In this document: positions 44,692 through 52,258 of the stretch, piece after piece
How positions within the stretch are numbered: the stretch's first letter is position 1
How the letters are laid out: each line of letters begins with the position of its first letter
Source: Pseudomonas laurylsulfatiphila
Lineage (GTDB): Bacteria; Pseudomonadota; Gammaproteobacteria; Pseudomonadales; Pseudomonadaceae
NCBI RefSeq assembly: GCF_002934665.1
Contig: NZ_NIRS01000004.1
Coordinates: forward strand, 622,501 to 686,500
Reading direction: 5' to 3'
DNA length: 64,000 nucleotides
Notes under the pieces: generated by a model
The model's input: the letters and a program-made list of their open reading frames with translations, nothing else
Database searches by the model: none
What the model was told of the DNA's origin: nothing
Program-made: the position numbers and the translations under genes

Positions 44692-45516
44692 ATGGACAGC
44701 AACAAACACTGGCGTGAAGACCTTTACGTCATGATTTTCCAGACCGACACCCAGGCGGGTCGGCGCTTCGACGGCATCCTGCTGTTGATCATCCTCGCCA
44801 GCCTGGTGATCGTGATGCTCGACAGCATCGACAGCGTTCACCGCAACTACGCCGATGTGCTCGCCTATATCGAGTGGGGTTTCACGGCGGTCTTCCTCGG
44901 CGAGTACATCCTGCGCCTGTACTGTTCGCCCAAACCCCTGCGCTACGCCTTCAGCTTTTACGGACTGGTGGACCTGCTGGCCATCGTGCCCGGCATCCTC
45001 GCGCTGTATTACGCCGATGCGCAGTATCTGCTGATTATCCGGATCATCCGCATGCTGCGGATCTTCCGCGTGCTCAAGCTCAGCCCTTATCTCAAGCAAG
45101 CCAACTACCTGATGTCGGCGCTGCGCGGCAGCAAGCAGAAAATCGTGGTGTTCCTGGTCAGCGTCTGCACGCTGGTAACGGTATTCGGCACGCTGATGTA
45201 TGTGATCGAAGGCCCGGAACATGGCTTCACCAGCATTCCCAAAGGCATCTATTGGGCTATCGTGACACTGACCACCGTGGGCTTCGGCGACATCGTGCCG
45301 AAGACGCCGCTGGGCCAGGTGATTTCGTCGCTGGTGATGATCACCGGTTACTCGATCATCGCCGTGCCAACCGGGATTTTCACCGCTGAACTGGCCAACG
45401 CCATGCGCGGCGATCAACTTCAACACGACTGCCCGGTGTGCAAGAAAAACAGCCACGAACACGGTGCTGCATTCTGCTCCCGTTGCGGCAACGCACTGTT
45501 CAAGAAACTGGAATAA
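44692..45516 (+). CDS. Voltage-gated potassium channel with C-terminal zinc ribbon
   Basis: A 274-residue six-helix ion channel subunit. S4 has regularly spaced Arg (IIRIIRMLRIFRVLKL, about 115-130) and the pore has the K+ filter TVGFGD at 195-200. The cytosolic tail holds CPVC ... CSRC (about 247-266), a four-Cys zinc ribbon. It should form a tetrameric Kv-like channel in the inner membrane; the ribbon may gate or assemble it. It starts 21 bases after the urea transporter and may be co-transcribed. Confidence 0.9.
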   Translation: MDSNKHWREDLYVMIFQTDTQAGRRFDGILLLIILASLVIVMLDSIDSVHRNYADVLAYIEWGFTAVFLGEYILRLYCSPKPLRYAFSFYGLVDLLAIVPGILALYYADAQYLLIIRIIRMLRIFRVLKLSPYLKQANYLMSALRGSKQKIVVFLVSVCTLVTVFGTLMYVIEGPEHGFTSIPKGIYWAIVTLTTVGFGDIVPKTPLGQVISSLVMITGYSIIAVPTGIFTAELANAMRGDQLQHDCPVCKKNSHEHGAAFCSRCGNALFKKLE

Positions 45517-45590
45517 GCAAAGAGCTTTTTAATCTTTAAAGGACTAAACGACCCCGGCTATAGTCGCGTGCTTTGAAACCAACAAATAAC

Positions 45591-45677
45591 CTGTAGTAGC
45601 TGCCGCAGGCTGCGATCTTTTGATCTTGCTTTTAGAAACAGAAGATCAAAAGATCGCAGCCTGCGGCAGCTCCTACA
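45591..45677. repeat. REPIN, GATCGCAGCCTGCGGCAGCTCC type
   Basis: CTGTAGTAGCTGCCGCAGGC and GCCTGCGGCAGCTCCTAC face each other between the channel gene and sbp. Confidence 0.88.
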
Positions 45678-45697
45678 AATAGAACAAGGAATTCGCA

Positions 45698-46696
45698 GTG
45701 AAAAAACTCTTTGGCGCCTCACTTCTCGCCGCTGGCCTGGCCTTGGGCAACATCGCCCAGGCTGCACCGACCCTGCTCAACGTTTCCTACGACGTGATGC
45801 GCGATTTCTACAAAGACTACAACACTGCGTTCCAGAAACACTGGCAAGCCGAGCACAACGAAAACATCACCCTGCAGATGTCCTTCGGCGGCTCCAGCAA
45901 ACAGGCACGCTCGGTGATCGACGGTCTGCCGGCGGATGTCATCACCATGAACATGGCCACCGACATCAACGCCCTGGCGGACAACGGCAAACTGGTCCCG
46001 GACAACTGGGTCACGCGCCTGCCGAACAACAGCGCGCCATTCACCTCGGCCACCGTGTTCATCGTGCGCAAAGGCAACCCGAAAGCCCTGAAAGACTGGC
46101 CGGACCTGCTCAAGGATGGCGTGCAAGTCATCGTGCCGAACCCGAAGACTTCGGGGAACGGTCGCTACACCTACCTCTCGGCCTGGGGCTACGTGCTGAA
46201 AAACGGCGGTGACGAGAACAAGGCCAAAGACTTCGTCGGCAAGCTGTTCAAGCAGGCGCCGGTACTCGATACCGGTGGCCGCGCCGCCACCACCACCTTC
46301 ATGACCAACCAGATCGGCGACGTGCTGGTGACCTTCGAGAACGAAGCGGAAATGATCGCCCGCGAGTTCGGCCGTGATCAGTTCGAAGTCATCTACCCAA
46401 GCGTTTCCGCCGAAGCCGAGCCACCGGTGTCGGTGGTCGACAAGACCGTCGACAAGAAAGGCACCCGCGCCGCCGCCGAGGAATACCTGAAGTACCTGTG
46501 GTCGCCGGAAGGCCAGGAGATTGCTGCCGCCAATTACCTGCGCCCGCGTGACCCGGCCGTGCTGGCCAAGTACACCGACCGTTTCCCGAAAGTGGACTTC
46601 CTATCCGTCGAGAAGACCTTCGGTGACTGGCGTACCGTGCAGAAGACCCACTTCAACGATGGCGGGATTTTCGACCAGATCTACAGCGGTAAATGA
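45698..46696 (+). CDS. sbp: Sulfate-binding protein Sbp (orphan)
   Basis: A 332-residue periplasmic protein with signal peptide KKLFGASLLAAGLALGNIAQA and the sulfate/thiosulfate-binding family pattern: LNVSYDVMRDFYKDYN, SFGGSSKQARSV, NPKTSGNGRYTYLSAWGY and DTGGRAATTTF. It captures sulfate for the CysTWA ABC importer, which is not encoded in the window, so it must pair with a distant transporter. The gene is followed by its own terminator. Confidence 0.96.
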   Translation: MKKLFGASLLAAGLALGNIAQAAPTLLNVSYDVMRDFYKDYNTAFQKHWQAEHNENITLQMSFGGSSKQARSVIDGLPADVITMNMATDINALADNGKLVPDNWVTRLPNNSAPFTSATVFIVRKGNPKALKDWPDLLKDGVQVIVPNPKTSGNGRYTYLSAWGYVLKNGGDENKAKDFVGKLFKQAPVLDTGGRAATTTFMTNQIGDVLVTFENEAEMIAREFGRDQFEVIYPSVSAEAEPPVSVVDKTVDKKGTRAAAEEYLKYLWSPEGQEIAAANYLRPRDPAVLAKYTDRFPKVDFLSVEKTFGDWRTVQKTHFNDGGIFDQIYSGK

Positions 46697-46715
46697 TCCC
46701 TGCCCGGCAATGAAC

Positions 46716-46744
46716 AAGGCGACCTGCACAGGTCGCCTTTTTTG
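46716..46744 (+). terminator. Rho-independent terminator after sbp
   Basis: AAGGCGACCTG/CAGGTCGCCTT hairpin followed by TTTT. Confidence 0.9.
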
Positions 46745-46761
46745 TGAACACCCCGAACGAC

Positions 46762-46855
46762 TGTAGGAGCTGCCGCAGGCTGCGATCTTTTGATCTTGAT
46801 CCTGTGTTTTTTAACATCAAGATCAAAAGATCGCAGCCTGCGGCAGCTCCTACAA
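46762..46855. repeat. REPIN, GATCGCAGCCTGCGGCAGCTCC type
   Basis: A near-perfect inverted pair (CTGTAGGAGCTGCCGCAGGC and its reverse) in the gap between sbp and a converging lipoprotein gene. Confidence 0.9.
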
Positions 46856-46865
46856 GGGTCCACCT

Positions 46866-47309
46866 CTAGCTCAAATTGCCGCAGAAAATAGCCTGGTGAC
46901 CATCGACCGGGCTTTGACGCACCACCAAGGCGTAGCCGCCGGCTCGAAGGGTCTCGACGGCGACCGGTGCGCTTTTCCAGAAGCGCTGGTTCGACGCTTG
47001 CGAATAGAACCGGGCATTTGGACCGTCATTCATGTCATAGGCGGGTTTCGAACCCAGGTTCCCACAGCTTCCCGGATAGATGTAGGCCGTCAACCGACCC
47101 GGCAATGTGCTGCCTATGCCCTCGCCGCTGACCTCAACCCAGAACGTTGTTGCGTTATCACTAGGCATCATGATCAACCGGGCAATATTCCCGGGATTAT
47201 TGGATGTAGCATTCAGGGGAACGCTGGTGACCTGACTGTCAGACACTGTCGAGCACCCAGAGATCCAACCGACCGCTACCACTAACGCCAGCGAAGATAC
47301 GATTTTCAT
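46866..47309 (-). CDS. Hypothetical lipoprotein
   Basis: A 147-residue protein with signal peptide KIVSSLALVVAVGWISG and a Cys directly after (ISGC), a good lipobox. The mature part has a beta-rich composition (FWVEVSGEGIGSTLPGRLTAYIY, GGYALVVRQSP) and three more Cys, two of which (about 85 and 143) could bond. I do not recognise the family. It stands alone, about 100 bases from the next gene on its strand. Confidence 0.8.
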   Translation of the reverse strand: MKIVSSLALVVAVGWISGCSTVSDSQVTSVPLNATSNNPGNIARLIMMPSDNATTFWVEVSGEGIGSTLPGRLTAYIYPGSCGNLGSKPAYDMNDGPNARFYSQASNQRFWKSAPVAVETLRAGGYALVVRQSPVDGHQAIFCGNLS

Positions 47310-47415
47310 CGTGATACTCCCGCTTGTAAGGAGACATTGAAGTGATCCCCCCAGTAGATTCTAGCTGCCGGGGCTGTGCGGGCTTTTCTTCAGATGGCCG
47401 GTTGCCATGTGTCGG

Positions 47416-48045
47416 CTACATCGGCGGCGTCACGCCATCCTTGCCCGCCGAGATGGATTGAGCGGTGAGCGTGCCGTCAGCGCCCTGCGTGACAAAGGTC
47501 ACGATCTTCACGCCCACCTTCAACAGGCTGCGATCGGCCGGCATCAGGTTGACGATGGGAACGTCTTCGGGCACCAGGATCTTCTGTTGGCCACCCTTGT
47601 AGTTGACGGTCAGCACCCGGCCATTGCTCACCACCAGGTCGCCGACGCTGCCGTTGGTCATGCTGCTGCCCTTGACCAGATCGAAGGGTCGATGCCCGTC
47701 GCCACTGCCGGCCAGTTCCGGTGGAAAAACATGGACCTCCAGGGCCTTGAGAGTGCCATCCTCCTGGGGAATGGCTGCGGAGCCGATGTAGCTGCCGGGC
47801 TTGATGTCTTCGATATTGGCCAGGGTCACGGCGCGGACCTTGGTGTCCTGGGTCAGGTTGATCACCAGGTTGTCGCCGCTGTTGGCGTGGACCTTCACAA
47901 CGTCCGGACTGACACCGGTGATCTCGCCGCGTACGCCGATGCGCGTGCCCGGCGCGTCTTCGGCCTGCACCAGGCCAGCGCTGAATACGCTGATCAAGGT
48001 GACGACTGAAACCCGGCGCATCAGCTGACGAAACTTCACATTCAT
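47416..48045 (-). CDS. Secreted hypothetical protein, DUF5666-like repeats
   Basis: A 209-residue protein with a signal peptide (RRVSVVTLISVFSAGLVQA). The mature part reads as short OB-like beta repeats (RGEITGVSPDVVKVHANSGDN ... VVSNGRVLTVNYKGGQQKILV) of the kind found in DUF5666 proteins, where 'G-x-I-x-x-V-x-x-x-x-V' units recur. It is probably periplasmic or exported; the role is unknown. Start set at the ATG giving the signal peptide. Confidence 0.78.
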   Translation of the reverse strand: MNVKFRQLMRRVSVVTLISVFSAGLVQAEDAPGTRIGVRGEITGVSPDVVKVHANSGDNLVINLTQDTKVRAVTLANIEDIKPGSYIGSAAIPQEDGTLKALEVHVFPPELAGSGDGHRPFDLVKGSSMTNGSVGDLVVSNGRVLTVNYKGGQQKILVPEDVPIVNLMPADRSLLKVGVKIVTFVTQGADGTLTAQSISAGKDGVTPPM

Positions 48046-48280
48046 GGAGCGGCCCTCGGGTCATGAGACGTGGAGAGAGAACATAAGCACGCTATCGAAC
48101 AAGATGTAAGTGAATGTATCATTGACCTTCGATCTTCTGACGCAAGGCCATCAGGCGCACGACACTCGCGTCCGTCAGTCATTCCGCAATGGAATGATAG
48201 CTATCACTCCAATCCCTCTTCCGCCGTTTCAGTCAGCCCATTAGCCTGCGCGTATTCCTTTCCGTACAGCGAGACCCGTT

Positions 48281-49486
48281 ATGAACCCAGCGACCCAGGT
48301 GCCCCACGGCACCGCGACAATGACCCGAGGCATGGTGCTGCTGTTCGCCTTCTGCTGCGGCGCCATTGTCGCCAACATCTACTACGCCCAGCCGATCATC
48401 GGCCTGATCGCCCCGGACATCGGCCTGACCAACACCATGGCCAGCCTGATCGTTTCCCTGACCCAGATCGGCTATGCGCTGGGGCTGTTTTTCCTGGTGC
48501 CGCTGGGGGATCTGCTGGAGAACCGCCGGTTGATGATCACCACCACCCTGGTGGCGATTGCCAGCCTGCTGGGTGCGGCGTTCACCGATCAGCCGAACCT
48601 GTTCCTGCTGATTTCGCTGTTGGTGGGGTTCAGCTCGGTTTCGGTGCAGATCCTGATTCCACTGGCCGCACACCTGGCGCCTGAAGAAACCCGTGGCCGT
48701 GTGGTAGGCGGGATCATGGGCGGTTTGCTGCTCGGCATTCTGCTGGCCCGGCCGGTGTCCAGCGTGGTGGCCGACCACTTCGGCTGGCGCGCGATGTTTG
48801 TGATTGCCGCCGTGTTGATGGCAGCCATCAGCATCGTGCTGGCCGTGACCATTCCCAAGCGTGAACCTGATCACAGCGCCTCCTATGGCCAGTTGCTCGG
48901 CTCGCTGTGGACGCTGTTGCGCAAGCAACCGGTGCTGCGTCAGCGGGCGTTTTACCAGGGCTGCATGTTTGCCACTTTCAGCCTGTTCTGGACCGCCGTA
49001 CCGCTGGAGTTGGCGCGCAATCATGGTTTGTCGCAAAGCGAGATTGCGATTTTCGCCCTGGTCGGGGCCATCGGCGCCATCGCCGCCCCGATCGCCGGAC
49101 GCCTGGCCGATGCCGGCCACACCCGCATCGCGTCGTTGCTGGCCCTGCTGTTCGCCAGCCTGAGTTTTATGCCGGCGTTCATCCATCCGGCCTACAGTGT
49201 CATCGGCCTGGCCGTGACCGGCGTGGTGCTCGATTTCTGCGTGCAGATGAACATGGTCCTCGGCCAGCGTGCGGTGTACGCCCTCGACGGCAAAAGCCGC
49301 AGCCGCCTGAATGCGCTGTACATGACCAGCATCTTCATCGGCGGCGCCTTCGGCTCTTCGGTGGCCAGCGCAGTGTACGAACAGGGCGGCTGGTTGTGGA
49401 TCGTGATTGTCGGCAGCGCGTTTCCGCTGCTGGCGTTGTTGCGGTTCCTGAGTGTTTCGCCGAAGGCATCGTTGGCGACGGCTTAA
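48281..49486 (+). CDS. MFS transporter
   Basis: A 401-residue major facilitator protein with 12 helices. The region after TM1 (GAIVANIYYAQPIIGLIAPDIGL) and the loop 2-3 motif (FLVPLGDLLENRRLM) place it in the DHA1-like drug/metabolite exporter group. The substrate is not known. The LysR gene starts 46 bases downstream on the same strand, so the two are probably co-transcribed. The 235-base upstream gap holds short palindromes but no promoter I can name. Confidence 0.9.
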   Translation: MNPATQVPHGTATMTRGMVLLFAFCCGAIVANIYYAQPIIGLIAPDIGLTNTMASLIVSLTQIGYALGLFFLVPLGDLLENRRLMITTTLVAIASLLGAAFTDQPNLFLLISLLVGFSSVSVQILIPLAAHLAPEETRGRVVGGIMGGLLLGILLARPVSSVVADHFGWRAMFVIAAVLMAAISIVLAVTIPKREPDHSASYGQLLGSLWTLLRKQPVLRQRAFYQGCMFATFSLFWTAVPLELARNHGLSQSEIAIFALVGAIGAIAAPIAGRLADAGHTRIASLLALLFASLSFMPAFIHPAYSVIGLAVTGVVLDFCVQMNMVLGQRAVYALDGKSRSRLNALYMTSIFIGGAFGSSVASAVYEQGGWLWIVIVGSAFPLLALLRFLSVSPKASLATA

Positions 49487-49532
49487 AACCGTTGACTTGC
49501 GACATCCTCAAGATTTGGCACAAGGACCCTCA

Positions 49533-50420
49533 ATGGACCGCCTCGGCGCAATGGAAACCTTCGTCTACGTGGTGGAAACCGGCTCGTTTTCCGCCGCGGC
49601 ACGACGCCTGAACATCGGCCAGCCGGCCGTGTCGAAAACCATCGCGCAACTCGAGGCGCGGTTGGCGGTGCGGTTGTTGCTGCGCTCTACCCGGGGCCTG
49701 ACGCCCACCGAGGCCGGGCTGGCCTTTTTCGAACGGGCCAAGCGTGCCATCGAAGAAGCCGACGAGGCCGACAACGCCGCACGCGGTTGCGCCAGCGGGC
49801 TGAGTGGCAACCTGCGTATCTGCGCGCCCGTCACCTTCGGCCGGCTGTACATCGTTCCGCACCTGGGCCCCTTTCTGGAGCAACACCCGGAGCTGAACAT
49901 CGACCTGATGCTCGACGATCGCAATGTCAATCTGGTGGAAGAAGGCGTCGATATCGCCCTGCGCATGGGCGCATTGAGCGACTCAGGCCTGACCGCGCGC
50001 AAGATCGCCGAATGCCGGCGCATGGTACTGGGTACACCGGCGTACTTCGAAAGACACGGTGCCCCCACCTGCCCCGCCGACCTGGGCAAGCATCAGGCAA
50101 TCGTCTACACCCTCGGTGACAGTGCCAGTTGGCAGTTCAACAACGCCGGGGAGGAGCGATCGGTGACCGTCAGCGGCCGGATCCGTGTCAATGCCGCCGA
50201 AGGCCTGCGTGAAGCCGTGCTGGCACATCAAGGACTGACCATGGCCTCGCAATGGATGTTCGCGCCGGAACTGGCCGACGGTTCGGTCCGGGAAGTGATG
50301 AAGGACTGGACAGTGCCGAACCAGGACCTGTGGGCTGTGTTCCCCACCGGGAGAATGGCCAGCGCCAAGGCTCGGGCATTTGTGGAGTATGTGCATGGGT
50401 TGTTGGGCAGGAAAGCCTGA
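49533..50420 (+). CDS. LysR family transcriptional regulator
   Basis: A 295-residue LTTR. The N-terminal winged helix-turn-helix (METFVYVVETGSFSAAARRLNIGQPAVSKTIAQLEARL) is complete; the C-terminal part is a two-lobed effector domain (GNLRICAPVTFGRLYIVPHL, VEEGVDIALRMGAL). It belongs to the large CrgA/DmlR-like clade. AAGGACC lies before the chosen ATG. Being next to the MFS gene it may control it, but LTTR genes usually diverge from their targets, so this is uncertain. Confidence 0.92.
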   Translation: MDRLGAMETFVYVVETGSFSAAARRLNIGQPAVSKTIAQLEARLAVRLLLRSTRGLTPTEAGLAFFERAKRAIEEADEADNAARGCASGLSGNLRICAPVTFGRLYIVPHLGPFLEQHPELNIDLMLDDRNVNLVEEGVDIALRMGALSDSGLTARKIAECRRMVLGTPAYFERHGAPTCPADLGKHQAIVYTLGDSASWQFNNAGEERSVTVSGRIRVNAAEGLREAVLAHQGLTMASQWMFAPELADGSVREVMKDWTVPNQDLWAVFPTGRMASAKARAFVEYVHGLLGRKA

Positions 50421-50531
50421 CAGGCAGCTCAATCAAGATCAAAAGATCACAGGCTGCGCCATTGCCTGCATTGGCCGCATACGAAGGTAATTGCTCTTCG
50501 TCCGTTCCCGGCAATGTCAGGTAAATCGGTG

Positions 50532-51083
50532 TCACTCGTCAATGCAGACCAGCAAACGCTCGACCGTTTGCTCAATTGGCCCGGAGTTGTCGAGCATGTG
50601 TACGGTCGGGTCGTCCGCCAGAAGTTGCTCGCTGAAGCGGGCGTTGCGCGCCAGGCGCTGATCGATCTCGATCAACGATTCTCGCCCGCGCTCCAACAGT
50701 CGTTGGCGCAGTACCGCTTGATCCACAGTCAACAACAGCACCAATACGTCTGGATAGCGCTGGCGCGTGTTCTGCAAATGCCCCCGAGAGCCATTAACCA
50801 GCACGTCCTCGCTGGCGGCCAACCAATCGTCGATTTCCCGCGGGATGCCATAGGACAACCCATTGGCGTGCCAGCTCAGGGCAAACGCGCCTTGAGCTTC
50901 CATATCGACGAATTGTTGCGCACTGACACCCAGCGCCGCCTCGCCCACAGCTTCGGCCGAGCGGGTAATGACCCGGCGCACGATACGGCAGCCGCGTTCG
51001 GCCAACCGCGTTCGCGCGGCATCCAGCAGGCTGTCCTTGCCCGAACCTGAAGGCCCGATGAGATAGATCAACCTGCCCGCCAT
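50532..51083 (-). CDS. phnN: Ribose 1,5-bisphosphate phosphokinase PhnN
   Basis: A 183-residue kinase with the P-loop GPSGSGKD (residues 10-17) and the guanylate-kinase-like core (VITRSAEAVGEAALGVSAQQF, WHANGLSYGIPREI, VNGSRGHL). It makes PRPP from ribose 1,5-bisphosphate, the last step of C-P lyase phosphonate use, and can supply PRPP for NAD. No other intact phn gene is near: the upstream phnM is a remnant. The start codon overlaps the remnant's TGA (TGATG), which keeps the old phnM-phnN coupling. Confidence 0.92.
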   Translation of the reverse strand: MAGRLIYLIGPSGSGKDSLLDAARTRLAERGCRIVRRVITRSAEAVGEAALGVSAQQFVDMEAQGAFALSWHANGLSYGIPREIDDWLAASEDVLVNGSRGHLQNTRQRYPDVLVLLLTVDQAVLRQRLLERGRESLIEIDQRLARNARFSEQLLADDPTVHMLDNSGPIEQTVERLLVCIDE

Positions 51084-51257
51084 CAAAACACCCTCTTCAT
51101 TTGTCGCCACACTTGCTGGACCACCGGCAAACCATCCTGACTGCGCTTGCACCCGATCAGCCCGCTGGCCCGGCGAATGATCCATCACCTGCACCCGTTG
51201 CACCAGCAGGTTTTCCATCAGATCACGGTATAGGCTCAGGGTGTTCGACTGAGTCAT
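51083..51257 (-). pseudogene. phnM: phnM remnant with large deletion and frameshift
   Basis: From 51257 the minus strand encodes LSLYRDLMENLLVQRVQVMDHSPGQRAD, which matches the middle of PhnM (the VSLMDHSPGQRQF region). Right after it, in another frame from 51159, comes LIGCKRSQDGLPVVQQVWRQ and then MKRVF and a stop, which matches the PhnM C-terminus (GKRADLV ... HVWRQGKRVF). So the central half of the gene is gone, RAD of the C-part is fused to SPGQ, and a small deletion shifts the frame. The N-terminal third is also missing, replaced by a REPIN. Matches are from memory of PhnM, not from an alignment program. Confidence 0.8.
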
Positions 51258-51259
51258 AC

Positions 51260-51346
51260 CCTGCGATCTTTTGATTTTGATTTTTGACCATGTCGAAGGG
51301 GCGGAAGATCAAGATCAAAAGATCGCAGCCTGCGGCAGCTCCTATA
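51260..51346. repeat. REPIN at the broken edge of phnM
   Basis: CTGCGATCTTTTGATTTTGA and GATCAAAAGATCGCAGCCTG are inverted units of the GATCGCAGCCTGCGGCAGCTCC family; the left unit is truncated at the phnM remnant. Confidence 0.82.
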
Positions 51347-51369
51347 GGGGGGAATGCGTACCACCCCAC

Positions 51370-51762
51370 CACTCAACAGGCCGAGCGTTAGCTCGCCTGC
51401 CGCTCTTGATCTTGATCCACCCGCCCCCTCGGCAGGCTGAGCACAGGTGTTCATCCGGGGATGGGCGCGCAGCGCCGTTCGACGCAGTCGAACTCATTGC
51501 ATGTAGGTCGAAGCGAAGCCGACCGGAGGGCAATGCCCCCGGATGAATACCGGAGCGAGGGAACCCCGAGCCTAAGCGAGGGGCCGTACGTAAGGGGCGA
51601 GACCTTTGGTTACTTTGGGCTGGGCCGGCACTCCGGCGTTTGCCAAAGTGACCCGCTGTAAGAGCGGAACCGTAAGTCGCCGTTACCGAAGAAACGGATA
51701 TGTACACAGTCATCAAAGACAGGTCGGCTGTCAGGCCGCCTTCGCGAGCAAGCCAGCTCCCA
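51370..51762. repeat. DUF1534-type complex repeat, uninterrupted copy
   Basis: About 390 bases that match 22922-23155 plus 24480-24614 in the same order, without the IS. Landmarks are GGCCGAGCGTTAGCTCGCCT, GGTCGAAGCGAAGCCGACCG, GAGGGGCCGTACGTA, GTGACCCGCTGTAAGAGCGG, GGATATGTACAC and a closing REP half-unit. ORFs in it (such as one reading GRSEADRRAMPPDEYRSEG) are the DUF1534 artefact. It fills most of the 578-base gap between the phnM remnant and the next gene. Confidence 0.75.
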
Positions 51763-51803
51763 CAGGGGTTCAGCATCAGCCCGGCAATCACATTCGGCAG
51801 GCA

Positions 51804-51828
51804 CAAAAAAGCGACCCGAAGGTCGCCT
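51804..51828 (-). terminator. Rho-independent terminator of the ccm-side lipoprotein gene
   Basis: GCGACC/GGTCGC with CGAA loop; on the minus strand it is followed by six T. Confidence 0.88.
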
Positions 51829-51835
51829 TAGTGCG

Positions 51836-52243
51836 TTACTGCCCAAATTGCCGCCCCAGCCCCCCCGGTACACCGTGAATATCAGTCTCCTCCCACGGCC
51901 CTTTCGGACTGATCGACCGGCTCCAGCCGTTATCCCAGCGGTAATAGGTACGCTGGCGATAAAAGGTATTGGGCTGATCATCAAGCACATAAACCCCAAG
52001 CTTCGGATCCCAATGGCTATTGCCCCCCGGCGGTGGCGCAAAGCTGGCAGACGTGCGTGGCAGCGGCTTGGAAGGTTTTACCGGAACAGACGGCTTGCTC
52101 GGTACCGGCGACGTCGATGGCGTGGGACTGGGCTGCGACGGCGGAATCGGCGGCGGAGCCGTTTGCTCCGGTGGTCGCTGGACCGCACAAGCGCTTAACC
52201 CCAAAACGACGCTGAGCAGGGCAATACGAGCGATGGCGGTCAT
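51836..52243 (-). CDS. Proline-rich hypothetical lipoprotein
   Basis: A 135-residue protein with signal peptide and lipobox LSAC (about residue 19). A Pro/Ser-rich stretch (about 23-70, PPIPPSQPSPTPSTSPVPS) leads to a small C-terminal domain (HWDPKLGVYVLDDQPNTFYR, YYRWDNGWSRS) that recalls short WG-type surface domains. The Pro linker could span the periplasm. It follows ccmI by 15 bases and may be the last gene of the ccm transcript. Family not recognised. Confidence 0.8.
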   Translation of the reverse strand: MTAIARIALLSVVLGLSACAVQRPPEQTAPPPIPPSQPSPTPSTSPVPSKPSVPVKPSKPLPRTSASFAPPPGGNSHWDPKLGVYVLDDQPNTFYRQRTYYRWDNGWSRSISPKGPWEETDIHGVPGGLGRQFGQ

Positions 52244-52258
52244 GGTAGCGTTTTCCTG

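Noticed and set aside
51084..51257. An N-terminal extension of PhnN
   Set aside because: The extension is PhnM-derived in two frames; PhnN proper starts at the P-loop-proximal ATG at 51083.
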